Shown: positions 46,373 through 57,831 of the stretch, one piece after another | How positions within the stretch are numbered: position 1 is the stretch's first letter | Layout: every line of letters starts with the position of its first letter | Assembly (NCBI RefSeq): GCF_022539505.1 | Contig: NC_061510.1 | Location: forward strand, 32,389,047 to 32,453,046 | Direction: 5' to 3' | Length of the DNA stretch: 64,000 nt | Source: Lolium rigidum | Lineage: Eukaryota > Streptophyta > Magnoliopsida > Poales > Poaceae | The notes under the pieces: generated by a model | Seen by the model: only the letters and a program-made list of their open reading frames with translations | Databases searched by the model: none | What the model was told of the DNA's origin: nothing | Translations under genes and position numbers: made by a program

Positions 46373-47218
46373 ATGGCGACTTCTTCCTCGTCTGGAGGGG
46401 TGCCAACTATTGGTGCTCCCCCTGCCACCAAGCTGACACGTGAAAAAATTCTCTCCTGGCAAGCTCAGGTTCTGCCCACCCTCCGTGGCGCCCGAGTTAT
46501 GCGCCTGCTTGAAGGTTCTGATCTGCCGCCGCCTGAGTTTGTTGATTCTGAGGATGCTGACAAGAAAAAGGTTCAACTCCCCAACCCTGCCTATGATACC
46601 TGGATCACACGGGATCAGCAGGTTGTGAGCTACATTGTTAATTCTCTGTCTAACGATATCCTCTCTCATGTCTATGGTATGGTCCATGCTGCTGAAATCT
46701 GGAGTGCTATCCATGAGCTTTTCTCCTCCCAATCCAAATCTAGGGTTTCCAACATTCGAGGTGATCTTATTAATACCAAGAAACTGGACATTACAGCTCA
46801 GCAGTATATCACCAAGATGAAAGGTTTTGCGTCTGAGTTGGCCACTGCAGGGAAGACTGTTGATGATGATGAACTCAAGGATTATATCATGAATGGACTT
46901 GATGGATCTTACAATGGTTTTGTTGCTGCTCTCAAAGTTGTTCCGTCTACATCTCTCAATGACATGTGCTCTCAACTGCTTTCTTATGAGAACCGTGATG
47001 CTATGCTCTCTACCACGGGTCAGACTACTTCGGGGTTTATGTCATCCGTCAATGCTGCACCTCGTGTTCCGAGCACTGGATATGGAGGCGGTCCTCCGCG
47101 GCCCTCAGGTCCTGCACCGTACCTGCCTCCACACCTGTCCCATCAGCCGACCCCTTACATGCCTCCGGCACATCCGTACCAGCCGGCCCCTTACATTCCT
47201 CCGGCGCATCAGTTTTAG
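46373..47218 (+). pseudogene. Copia Gag (UBN2-type), premature stop
   Basis: It begins MATSSSSGGVPTIGAPP. The Gag core follows: KLTREKILSWQAQVLPTL…, YDTWITRDQQVVSYIVNSLS, IWSAIHELFSSQSKSRVSNI, and FASELATAGKTVDDDELKDYIMNGL. This is the Copia Gag domain that coats element RNA. The Pro/Tyr-rich linker has a TAG after HQF (47,216-47,218) that fits a CAG to TAG change. The knuckle and protease resume beyond in another frame. Confidence 0.85.
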
Positions 47219-47429
47219 CCTTCCTCTTACATACCGATGACCCCCAGTATACATCATATCAGCCAGGACCTTATATGTCGCCATATCATCAGCCGTTTGC
47301 TCCTGCTTCATACATGCCGCCATACATGCCTCCCCCACAGCAGCAGCCTCGTCCGCCCCGTCCTCCCCAGCAGCGTCCTCGCCAGGACCGTCCCAAGAAT
47401 TGAGGCAAGAAGGATCGCCGCGCCACACC

Positions 47430-49116
47430 ATGGCAGGAAGGTGTTTTATGTCAAATCTGCAAGAAGGAAGGGCATCCAGCTGATGAGTGCTGGTGGCGAT
47501 ATGGTGGTGATGATGATGATGACAAGCCACCAAAAGAACCTAAAGGTGCTTATGGCATTGATACAAATTGGTACATAGACACAGGTGCCACCAATCATGT
47601 CACTGGTCAACTCAACAAGTTAAATGTTCATGAACCATATGAGGGCCGAGATCAAGTCAACAATGCTAGTGGACAAGGTATGGACATTGCACATATTGGT
47701 CATTCTGTTTTGCACACCCCTGATAGCTCCATACAACTTCGGAACATTTTACATGTTCTCGAAGCATCCATGAGTCTTCTTTACGTCCATAAACTTAGTC
47801 TCGACAATAATTGTTATATGGAAATTCACCCTTTCTTTTTCTTGATTAAGGATCAGGTAACGAAGTGCACCGTTTTTAGAGGTCCTTGTCATGGTGGCCT
47901 ATACCCTCTAGTTCCAGTTTCTTCAGACCTCTCCAAGCATGCTCTTGCCACTGTCAAGCCTTCATCCTCCACGTGGCATCGTCGCCTAGGCCATCCATCT
48001 TCGTTTATTATTCAGCAAATTCTTAGGAAGCATAAACTTTTACATTCCCCAGATATAAATCCTTACATATGTGTTCCATGCCAACAGGCTAAGAGTCATC
48101 AGTTACCTTACCCTGTATCCACTAGTGTGTCTACTGTTCCTTTGGAGCAAATCTTTTCTGATGTATGGGGCCCTGCTCCTCTATCTGTAGGCAAACGTTC
48201 ATATTATGTAAGTTTCATTGATGATTATAGCAAGTTTACTTGGATTTATTTGCTTAAGAAACGCTCTGAAGTATATCAAGTTTTTCTTGATTTTCAGCAA
48301 TATGTTGAGCGCCAATTTGGTCGCAAAATTCTCACCATGCAAACTGATTGGGGTGGTGAATATGAGAAATTGAATAGCTTCTTTCAACGTGTTGGTATTG
48401 TTCATCATGTCTCATGTCCTCATGGTCATCAACAAAACGGTTCCGCTGAACGCAAGCACCATCACATTGTTGAAGTTGTCCTTGCTATTCTTGCCAATGC
48501 TTCTATGCCTCTCAAGTTTTGGGATGATGCTTTCATCACAGCTGTTTTTCTCATCAATATGCTTCTCACAAAAGTCCTTAATTATGAGACCCCTATCGAC
48601 AAACTTCTCCAAGTTAAACCCAACTATGAGCCTCTTCGTGTTTTGGTTGTGCGTGTTGGCCCAACCTTCATCCTTATAACAAACACAAACTCTCTTTCCG
48701 CTCTAAACGTTGTGTTTTTTCTTGGCTATAGTCCTCGTCATAAAGGTGTTAAATGTCTTGATGTGTCCACCGGGCGTGTCTATGTCTCTCGTGATGTTGT
48801 CTTTGATGAGAATGTTTTCCCTTTTGCTGAGCTTCATCCTAATGCTGGTCGGCGTCTTCGTGAAGAAATTCTTCTTCTTCCACATGACAACACTCCATTG
48901 GCATCTACTGATAGGGGTGTGCATACTAATGACCACTATTTGCATATTGTTCCTCCTGATTCTTCTTCACAGGTTGTTGCTGCGAAGACACCAACAAATT
49001 CAGATTCACAATCAGCGCCAAATTCTGAAGAAAATGCTGAAAAAGCACATCAAATGATGCCATATCGCATGCTGAAGCGACAAGTGCTGCTACTGGCGAT
49101 CCCGAGGCAGATTTGA
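47430..49116 (+). pseudogene. Copia zinc knuckle, protease and integrase
   Basis: The knuckle CQICKKEGHPADEC is near 47,455. Protease WYIDTGATNHVTG is near 47,572. The integrase N-terminal zinc domain is WHRRLGHPS…CVPCQQAKSH. The catalytic core has Asp in FSDVWGP, Asp in MQTDWGGEYE and Glu in NGSAERKHHH, so the DDE triad is intact. About 75 bases between two T-runs (near 48,642 and 48,712) are read out of frame and the frame then recovers (GYSPRHKGVKCLDV). Coding breaks off at W. An in-frame stop before the knuckle (TGA near 47,402) also blocks Gag-Pol. Confidence 0.85.
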
Positions 49117-50621
49117 CATCCTCCTCGGATCGTTGATACGTCCAAAACGTATCTACTTTCCCGAACACTTTTGCTATTGTTTTGCCTCTAATTTGTGTAT
49201 TTTGGATGCAACTAACACGGACTAATGCTGTTTTCAGCAGAACTGTTCTGGTGTCTCGTTTTTGTGCAGAAATCCAACTTTCGGGAAAATCCTCGGAATT
49301 TATGCAGAAGGTCCTATTTTCCTAGAATATTGGCGGAGCCGAAGGGCAAGCCGAGGTGGGGGCACGAGGGCCCCACACACTAGGCCGGCGCGGCCCAGGA
49401 GGGGCCCGCGCGGCCCTAGTGTGTGGTGGCCTCGGCTGGCCCCCGACGCCCTCCTTCGGACTACTTATTGCCTTCGACTTAAAAACGCACGGGAGGAAGT
49501 CGAAGTCGCCAGAAACCCTCCAGAACGCCGCCACATCGCGAAACTCCTTCTCAGGAGCCACAAGTCTCCGTTCTGGCACTCCGTCGGGACGGGGAATTGG
49601 AGGAGATCATCGCCATCATCACCACCGACGCCTCTCCATCGATCAGCCATGTTTCCCCCATCCATGTGTGAGTAATTCCCCCGCTGTAGGCTGAAGGGGA
49701 TGGTAGGGATTGGATGAGATTGGTCATGTAATAGTATAAGATTGTTAGGGCATAGTGCCTAGTGTCCGTAATTGGTACTTTGATGATATTGTTGCAACTT
49801 GTTATGCTTAATGCTTGTCACTAGGGCCCGAGTGCCATGATCTCAGATATGAACATGTTATTATTTCATCATGATATTTATTGTTTATGGTCTTACCCGC
49901 AAGTTGTATACACATGTCGCTATCCGGAACCAATGGCCCCGAAGTGACGAAATCGGGACAACCGGAGGGGATGGTAGTGATGTGAGGATCACATGTGTTC
50001 ACGGAGTGTTAATGCTTTACTCCGGTACTCTATTAAAAGGAGTACCTTAATATCCGAGTAGATTCCCTTGAGGCCCGGCTGCCACCGGCTGGTAGGACAA
50101 AAGATGTTGTGCAAGTTTCTCATTGCGAGCACGTACGACTATAATTGGAACACATGCCTATTGATTGCTTTGTACTTAGACACCGTTTTATTATTATCTG
50201 CAAATGCCCTGCTTGATTGTTACATGAGTTTCTCTCATCCATGCAACGCCCGTTCATCCGTCCCCGTGCCTACAGTATTTTAATCCTGCTGTTTACTATA
50301 ATCACTGCTGCTGTCTTTGTTACTCTGCTGCTATTATTTCACTACTGCTATCGCTATAAAACTGTTACTATCGATAAACTCTTGCGAGCAAGTCCGTTTC
50401 CAGTGCAGCTGAATTGACAACTCCGTTGTTAAGGCTTTCAAGTATTCTTTGTCTCCCCTTGTGTCGAATCAATAAATTGGGTTTTACTACCCGCGAAGAC
50501 TCGCTGCGATCCCCTATACTTGTGGGTCATCAAGATCTGTTTTCCGGCGCCGTTGCTCGGGGAGCATAGCTTTATTTGGAAGTTCACTTTGATTGATATT
50601 GTTCGCTGCAAATTCTCCATC

Positions 50622-52600
50622 ATGGGTAAACCTCGCGATACTAAAGTCACCATATTACCATCCACTACAAGAAAAGGTACAACTCGAGTACCTCTGCTGC
50701 TCTTGATTCACCATCTGTGATAAGTAAACTTGTTTCACCACCACATGCTTCAAATGCTGATACTTCTGCTGAATCTGAAAATTCCTCTTATAATTTTGAT
50801 GATGCTTCTGTTGTGCTTGATAATGATGGTTCGTTAGGATCTTTTCTAGATGCTACAATTGCTAAGTCTAGACAAATTGAAAATACTGAAACTCCTAATG
50901 AAAATGCTGCTACACATGTTAATTCACCTGAGTCTGTTGAATATTCTAGTGATGATCTTGATGAAGATTATGTGGAACCTGATGATTATTTTATTGAAAA
51001 ATGCAATGCTACTACTGATGCAAGAAAAATTAAAAAGTTGCTTGCAGAACATGCTGTTAGATATAAACTGTCTCGTGATCCTAAATTTGCCACATCTCCT
51101 ATAAACATTAAGGATAAGGATTATGATTTTTCTCTTGATCTATCTCATATAGCTATTGTTGAGAAAACGCCCTTTTGTGGTACTGAAAAAGAAAGTGCTG
51201 TTGAACACATGATTGAGTTATCTACTACGAGTAGCTTGTTTTCGATGATGTAAAGAAGCGTACTTACTTTGTTGCTAAAATCTTTCCATTCTCATTAAAG
51301 GATGACGCTAAAACTTGGTATAATAGTTTGCCACCTGATTCTATTAAAAGTCCAAAAGAATTGCTTGATGTTTTCTTCCGGAAATACTTTCCTGCTAGTG
51401 CTCAACATATTGCTTTGCGAGAGAATTTATAATTTTGACCGGGAAGATGGAGAGAAATTGCCCGAGGCTTGGGCGAGATTTTGCTCTCTTATTAGAGCTC
51501 GGCCTGAACATGATTTGGAAAAGCATGATTTACTTGATATATTTTATAGTAGACTAACCATTGAGTCTAGGGCATACCTGGATAGTTGTGCTGGTTGTGT
51601 TTTCAGGAAAAGAACTCCAGACGACACTGAAGAATTATTGGCTAAAATAGGCCGGAATCATGATGATTGGACTACACCTGAACCAACCCCGACACCGATA
51701 TTGAAGAAGAGGGGTATGATTAAATTAAATGATGAAGATATGAGGGAAGCGAAGAAGTCTCTTAAGGAGAAGGGTATTAAACCTGAAGACATGAAGAATT
51801 TACCTCCTGTAGAAGATTTATGTAAGATAACTCCCCCTTCATCAATGATTGAGGTACACTCTCTTCAACGCTTTACTAGGGAAGATATTCCGTATTCGAA
51901 ACCTCCTGCTCAATGCTTAGATGAGTTTGATAATTATATTGTTAAGCAAGAAAATTTTAATATGAGAGTAGAGAATCATTTAATGGAAAATTCTCGAGCT
52001 ATTAGTGAATTGCATGGTATTGTGGAGAGAACCTCCAATGATGTTAAGATGCTTGTTAAACATTTTCATATGGTTCAAACTCGAATTGATCAACTCACTA
52101 AAGTGCAAAATGACTTGTTGGGAAATAATTCTAAAGAAAAACATGCTTATGAAGTAACAACTAGAGGTGGTGTTTCTACCCAGGATCCACTATATCCTGA
52201 AGGACATCCCAAAAGAGTTGAACAAGATTCTCAACGAACTAAAACTAGTGCTCCATCTAAGAAAAAGAAAAAGAAACATAAGAATGTTGTAGAATCCTCT
52301 GAACTCGTTAATGATCCTAATAGTATTTCTATTTCGATGCTGAAACTGAAAGTGGTAATGAACATGATAAAGATAATGATAAGAATGATACTCCTGATAA
52401 AGAAGAGGTTGAAGAAGAACCTGAAAAGCATGTTAAAAACAAAAAGTATACTAAAGAAGATTTTATTGCTGAGAAACATGGTAATGAAAGAGAACCTTGG
52501 GTTCAAAAGCAAATGCCTTTTCCTGCTAAGAAACTAAAATCAAAGGAAGAGGAACACTATAATAAATTTTGTGATTGGATGAAACCTTTATTCTTGTAAA
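50622..52600 (+). pseudogene. W gag, multiply frameshifted
   Basis: It starts MGKPRDTKVTILP. A lost base near 50,684 and another near 51,245 break the frame relative to Y. The core (ARFCSLIRARPEHDLEKHDLLDIFYS) and C-terminal part (AYLDSCAGCVFRKRTPDDTEELLAKIGRN…) are otherwise closely similar. Around 52,330 a further shift affects the acidic/Lys-rich tail. It is non-functional. Confidence 0.85.
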
Positions 52601-53281
52601 TCCCTTTGACTGATGCTATTAAATTGCCTCCTTATTCAAAGTATATGAAAGATATTGTGTCTAACAAAAGGAAAATTCCTAATGAGGAGATTTCCACTAT
52701 GCTTGCTAATTACTCTTTTAACGGTAAGGTTCCAAAGAAGCTTGGCGACCCAGGTATACCAACTATTCCTTGTTCCATCAAGAATAATTATGTTAGAAAT
52801 GCTCTATGTGATTTGGGAGCGGGAGTTAGTGTGATGCCGTTTTCTCTTTATAAGAGACTTTACTTAGATAAGTTGATACCTACTGATATATCTTTGCAAA
52901 TGGCTGATAAATCTACTGCTATTCTTGTTGGTGTATGTGAGGATGTTCCTGTTCAAGTTACTCAAAACTGCTTGATATTAACCGATTTTGTTGTGTTGGA
53001 AATGCCTGAAGATGATAATATGTCTATTATTCTTGGGAGACCTTTTCTTAACACCGCAGGGGCTGTTATTGATTGCAATAAAGGAAAAATTACTTTCAGT
53101 TGAAATGTTGATGACAAGGAGCATACCGTTTATTTTCCCAAGAGGATTGAGAAAGCACGTGGAGTTAATACAATTTCAAATGTGAGAACTATCAAAGTTG
53201 GAACTATCGATTGTCCTATATATGAGCCTAAAGATGAATATCAAACTCTTGTGATTGGATCCATATCAATACAATTCAAGG
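52600..53281 (+). pseudogene. W protease region
   Basis: It contains ALCDLGAGVSVMPFSL and ILGRPFLNTAGAVIDCNKGK, more complete than in Y. A stop upstream (FL*IPLTD) and one at 53,101-53,103 flank the main frame. Beyond that the frame continues DDKEHTVYFPKRIEKA to about 53,281. Confidence 0.8.
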
Positions 53282-53570
53282 TAACATGATTGATTTGAGG
53301 TTTATTTCTTCTTTTATTTGGTGGCAAGACTTGATCAACCTTGTTAACAAATACTTTTTATATGCATAGAGGAGGTAAACAACATCTCTTTCTTCCTCCA
53401 CTTGTTCTACTTGCTGTAGCACTCTTGTTTTGTAAAGTTCCTTAGTTAGTTAGTGATTTCAAAAAAATTCCTAGCCAGTAATAATAAACTTAATACCCAG
53501 AAATGTGCATTTTTCAAAGTTTTCAAAAATTCACAAAAATTATACTGTTGGTCCTATTTTTCGACGAGGT

Positions 53571-53721
53571 GATGTCTACGGGTGCTTCTATTCTTGTAGA
53601 CAGTGTTGGGCCTCCAAGAGCAGAGGTTTGTAGAACAGCAGCAAGTTTCCCTTAAGTGGATTACCCAAGGTTTATCGATCTCAGGGAGGAAGAGGTCAAA
53701 GATATCCCTCTCATGCAACCC
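53571..53721 (-). repeat. LTR fragment of the X/Z family
   Basis: The first 151 bases of an LTR (TGATGTCTACGGGTGCTTC…) match Z and X, then stop abruptly at CAACCCC where V's LTR begins in the opposite orientation. Confidence 0.85.
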
Positions 53722-56381
53722 CGATACGTCTCCGACGTATCGATAATTTCTTATGTTCTATGCCATATTATTGATGATACCTACATGTTTTATGCACGCT
53801 TTATGTCATATTCGTTCATTTTCTGGAACTAACCTATTAACAAGATGCCGAAGTGCTAGTTGCTTGTTTTCTGCTGTTTTTGGTTTCGAAATCCTAGTAA
53901 GGAAATATTCTCGGAATTGGACGAAATCAAAGCCCGAGGGCCTATTTTTCCACGAAGCTTCCGGAAGTCCGAAGACGAGACGAAGAGGGGCCACGGGGTG
54001 GCCAAACCCTAGGGCGGCGCGGCCCCACCCCTGGCCGCGCCGGCCTATGGTGTGGGCCCCCGTGCCGCCTCTTGACTTGCCCTTCCGCCTACTTAAAGCC
54101 TCCGTGACGAAACCCCCGGTACGGAGAGCCACGATACGGAAAACCTTGCGAGACGCCGCCGCCGCCGATCCCATCTCGGGGGATCCGGGAGATCGCCTCC
54201 GGCACCCTGCCGGAGAGGGGAATCATCTCCCGGAGGACTCTACACCGCCATGGTCGCCTCCGGAGTGATGAGTGAGTAGTTCACCCCTGGACTATGGGTC
54301 CATAGCGGTAGCTAGATGGTTGTCTTCTCCTCATTGTGCTTCATTGTTGGATCTTGTGAGCTGCCTAACATGATCAAGATCATCTATCTGTAATTCTATA
54401 TGTTGTGTTTGTCGGGATCCGATGGATAGAGAATACTATGTCATGTTAATTATCAAGTTATTATACATGTGTTGTTTATGATCTTGCATGCTCTCCGTTT
54501 CTAGTAGAGGCTCCGGCCAAGTTTTTACTTTTAACTCCAAGAGGGAGTACTTATGCTCGATAGTGGGTTCATGCTGCATTGACACACGGGACGAGTGACA
54601 GAAAGTTCTAAGGTTGTGTTGTGCTTGTTGCCACTAGGGATAAAACATTGGCGCTATGTCCGAGGATGTAGTTGTTGATTACATTACGTACCATACTTAA
54701 TGCAATTGTCCGTTGTTAGCAACTTAATGCTTGGAGGGGTTCGGATGATAACCTCGAAGGTGGACTTTTTAGGCATAGATGCGGTTGGATGGCGGTCTAT
54801 GTACTTTGTCGTAATGCCCAATTAAATCTCACTATACTTATCATGTCATGTATGTGCATTGTTATGCCCTCTCTATTTGTCAATTGCCCGACTGTAATTT
54901 GTTCACCCAACATGCTTTTATCTTATGGGAGAGACACCTCTAGTGAACTGTGGACCCCGGTCCATTCTTTAATACTTGAAATACAAATCTGTTGCAATAC
55001 TTGTTTTTACTGTTTTCTCTGCAAACAATCATCTTCCACACAATACGGTTAATCCTTTGTTACAGCAAGCCGGTGAGATTGACAACCTCACCGTTTCGTT
55101 GGGGCAAAGTACTTTGGTTGTGTTGTGCGGGTTCCACGTTGGCGCCGGAATCTCCGGTGTTGCGCCGCACTACATCCCGCCGTCATCAACCTTCAACGTG
55201 CTTCTTGACTCCTACTGGTTCGATTAAACCTTGGTTTCTTACGAGGGAAACTTGCCGTCTGTGCGCATCACACCTTCCTCTTGGGGTTCCCAACGGACAT
55301 GTCAACTACACGCATCAAGCAAATTTTCGGAGCCGTTGTCGGGGAGATCAAGACACGCTGCAAGGGGAGTCTCCACTTCTCAATCTCTTTACTTTGTTTT
55401 TGTCTTGCTTTATTTTATTTACTACTTTGTTTGCTGCATTATATCAAAACACAAAAAAATTAGTTGCTAGCTTTACTTTATTTACTTGTCTTGTTTGCTA
55501 TATCAAAAACACAAAAAAAATTAGTTTACTTGCATTTACTTTATCTAGTTTGCTTTATTTACTATTGCTAAAATGGCCAACCCTGAAAATACTAAGTTGT
55601 GTGACTTCACTAGCACAAATAATAATGATTTCTTATGCACACCTATTGCTCCACCTGCTACTACAGCAGAATTCTTTGAAATTAAACCCGCTTTACTTAA
55701 TCTTGTCATGAGAGAGCAATTTTCCGGTGTTAGTTCTGATGATGCTCGCTGCCCATCTCAATAATTTTGTTGAACTATGTGAAATGCAAAAGTATAAAGA
55801 TGTAGATGGTGACATTATAAAATTAAAATTGTTCCCTTTCTCATTAAGAGGAAGAGCTAAAGATTGGTTGCTATCTCCGCCTAAGAATAGTATTGATTCA
55901 TGGACTAAATGCAAGGATGCTTTTATTGGTAGATATTATCCCCCTGCTAAAATTATATCTTTGAGGAGTAGCATAATGAATTTTAAACAATTAGATAATG
56001 AACATGTTGCTCAAGCTTGGGAAAGAATGAAATCTCTGGTTAAAAATTGCCCAACCCATGGACTAACTACTTGGATGATCATCCAAACCTTCTATGCAGG
56101 ACTAAATTTTTCTTCGCGGAATTTATTGGATTCAGCTGCTGGAGGTACCTTTATGTCCATCACTCTTGGTGAAGCAACAAAGCTTCTTGATAATATGATG
56201 GTTAATTACTCTGAATGGCACACGGAAAGAGCTCCACAAGGTAAGAAGGTAAATTCTGTTGAAGAATCCTCTTCCTTGAGTGATAAGGTTGATGCTATTA
56301 TGTCTATGCTTGTGAATGATAGGACTAATGTTGATCCTAACGGTTATGCTAATTCTTATGGGAATTCTTACAACAATAATA
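53722..56381 (+). mobile_element. Athila-like Gypsy element V, cut by the assembly gap
   Basis: The 5' LTR at 53,722-55,318 (start GATACGTCTCCGACG, missing the expected first T; end CACGCATCA) is followed by a primer-binding site variant GGAGCCGTTGTCGGGGAG and an untranslated leader. Gag starts at 55,573. Sequence is lost in the Ns at 56,382. The terminal ~200 bases of the LTR match the reverse complement of Z, but the rest of the LTR differs. Confidence 0.85.
55573..56381 (+). pseudogene. V gag, one frameshift, 3' end in gap
   Basis: It starts MANPENTKLCDFTS. A one-base shift near 55,742 moves the frame into HLNNFVELCEMQKYKDVDGD. The core follows: LKLFPFSLRGRAKDWLLSPP, FIGRYYPPAKIISLRSSIMNF, HVAQAWERMKSLVKNCPTHGL. 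This is the standard plant Gypsy Gag arrangement. The frame is open from the shift up to the gap. Confidence 0.85.
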
Positions 56382-56481
56382 NNNNNNNNNNNNNNNNNNN
56401 NNNNNNNNNNNNNNNNNNNNNNNNNNNNNNNNNNNNNNNNNNNNNNNNNNNNNNNNNNNNNNNNNNNNNNNNNNNNNNNNN
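56382..56481. other. Assembly gap (100 N)
   Basis: A run of exactly 100 N separates V from unrelated sequence. True length and content are unknown. Confidence 0.99.
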
Positions 56482-57831
56482 GGAGCCGATCAACTAGCCT
56501 CATCTCCCCCTCCTTCTCCCTCATTTTCCTCTATCCCCTCCCCCACCCCCACCCCTTATCCAACTACTTTTGATGTATTTCACTATTATGCCTGGATCAA
56601 ATGGCACACAATAAACTTCATTGTGTGACATGATATCATAGGAGATTGTTTTTTTTTCAAAATTATATCAACAAGATTTGAATTACACCATTTATTATAA
56701 ACATATATACAACCTTTCTCTTAATAGGAAGTTGTCTACAAAGTTTGAAAAGTATAATGCATGTTGCTAGATTTGACAATGATGTTGACGGATCCAGTGT
56801 ATAAGGAATGCAATTCCAGCATCTATCCAAGTATTTTGCATTTCAGGTATATACCTTTGCCCACTTTCCAAGCGAATAATGTGAACAACTTGAGCAATGA
56901 ATATAACTTTTTGTCGTTGTCAGCTTGTGACTATGGGTAGTCCCCGATTGTTGCCCTACGTGGTTGAGTAATTCGTCATTAAACTTATATTCTGCTTAAA
57001 ACATCGAATCCTCTAAAAAATTATATACACCTTCACCAAAAAAAATATAGCCATATTGGATTGTGTCTTGGAGAGGTACACGATGAAGTTGCTCAAAAGA
57101 GGAGTACCTTACATTTTAGAAAGAGACAACATCATTATTTAGTTTTCATTTCATTTTGTATTGTTTAGAAAAGTAGCATGAAAATGTGAAACTAATTCTA
57201 CACATAGCTCTCTTGCCGCCACTTGTACGTATGCGAGCATTTTGAGCATTGAGGCACCGATCGACAACAACAAATAAAGTTTGTTGATCTTACATGTTAA
57301 GAGAGCATAGACCTAAGAAATATAAAACTAACATGTGGAATGATGCAGGAATTTAGACTTAAAAGTAATCATACTTATTTAGAAATTCATGTTGAGAAAT
57401 ATACATGTTATCATAAGTGTTGGTGTTGTTGTATATAGTTAAATAATTATATTCTACAGATTGCGAATATTGACTATGTTAGGAAAGGAACATATATTAC
57501 AGTTGTTATTAACTTTCAGAAATAAGGGCATGTACAATGATAAGGTTGTCTTTTCTTTTGTACTGCATGCAATTAAAGAAGTTAAAAAATATCAGACTCC
57601 CTCCGATTCATAATACTTGTTCGCTGAATCAGCACATTTTTTTAAATCAAAAGAAAGCTGTTTATATAGAAGCTTATCCAGTAGCAAATGGCGCCATCCT
57701 ATAAAAAGAAGCCCAAAATCGTGTCCGAGAGATAAAAAAAAAAGATCTTAACGCTGGCATCCGCAAACACCAGAAGCCGACGCGCAGAGCAACGCACACA
57801 CAGGCTCCAAGCCAGCGGCAGCCAAAGAAAA
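56482..57831. other. Upstream region of the CPP1 gene
   Basis: A C-rich tract is at 56,505-56,560, then AT-rich sequence. Part of a Stowaway terminus (CTCCCTCCGATTCATAATAC) lies at 57,597, without a partner. A TATA-like TTTATATAGA at 57,661-57,670 lies about 160 bases before the ATG and could be the core promoter. No other gene is seen. Confidence 0.4.

Larger units (their letters stand above)
45898..49133 (+). mobile_element. Copia-type LTR retrotransposon, 3' half missing
   Basis: A short putative 5' LTR (about 45,898-46,054, ending ...TTAACA) is followed by TGGTATCAGG, the initiator-Met primer-binding site. Coding order is Gag, zinc knuckle, protease, integrase, the Copia order. Sequence stops at 49,133 where element W begins; RT, RNase H and the 3' LTR are absent. 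The LTR start is uncertain. Confidence 0.82.
49134..53570 (+). mobile_element. Gypsy-type element W (same family as Y), 3' truncated
   Basis: A full 5' LTR (49,134-50,532, 1399 bp) reads TGATACGTCC...GGGTCATCA, the reverse complement of Y's LTRs. The primer-binding site CGGCGCCGTTGCTCGGGG follows (50,546-50,563), then Gag and protease. The element stops near 53,570, at a point matching Y's internal spacer at about 30,720, so the ATHILA-like ORF and 3' LTR are lost. It is inserted into the Copia element's pol. Confidence 0.88.
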
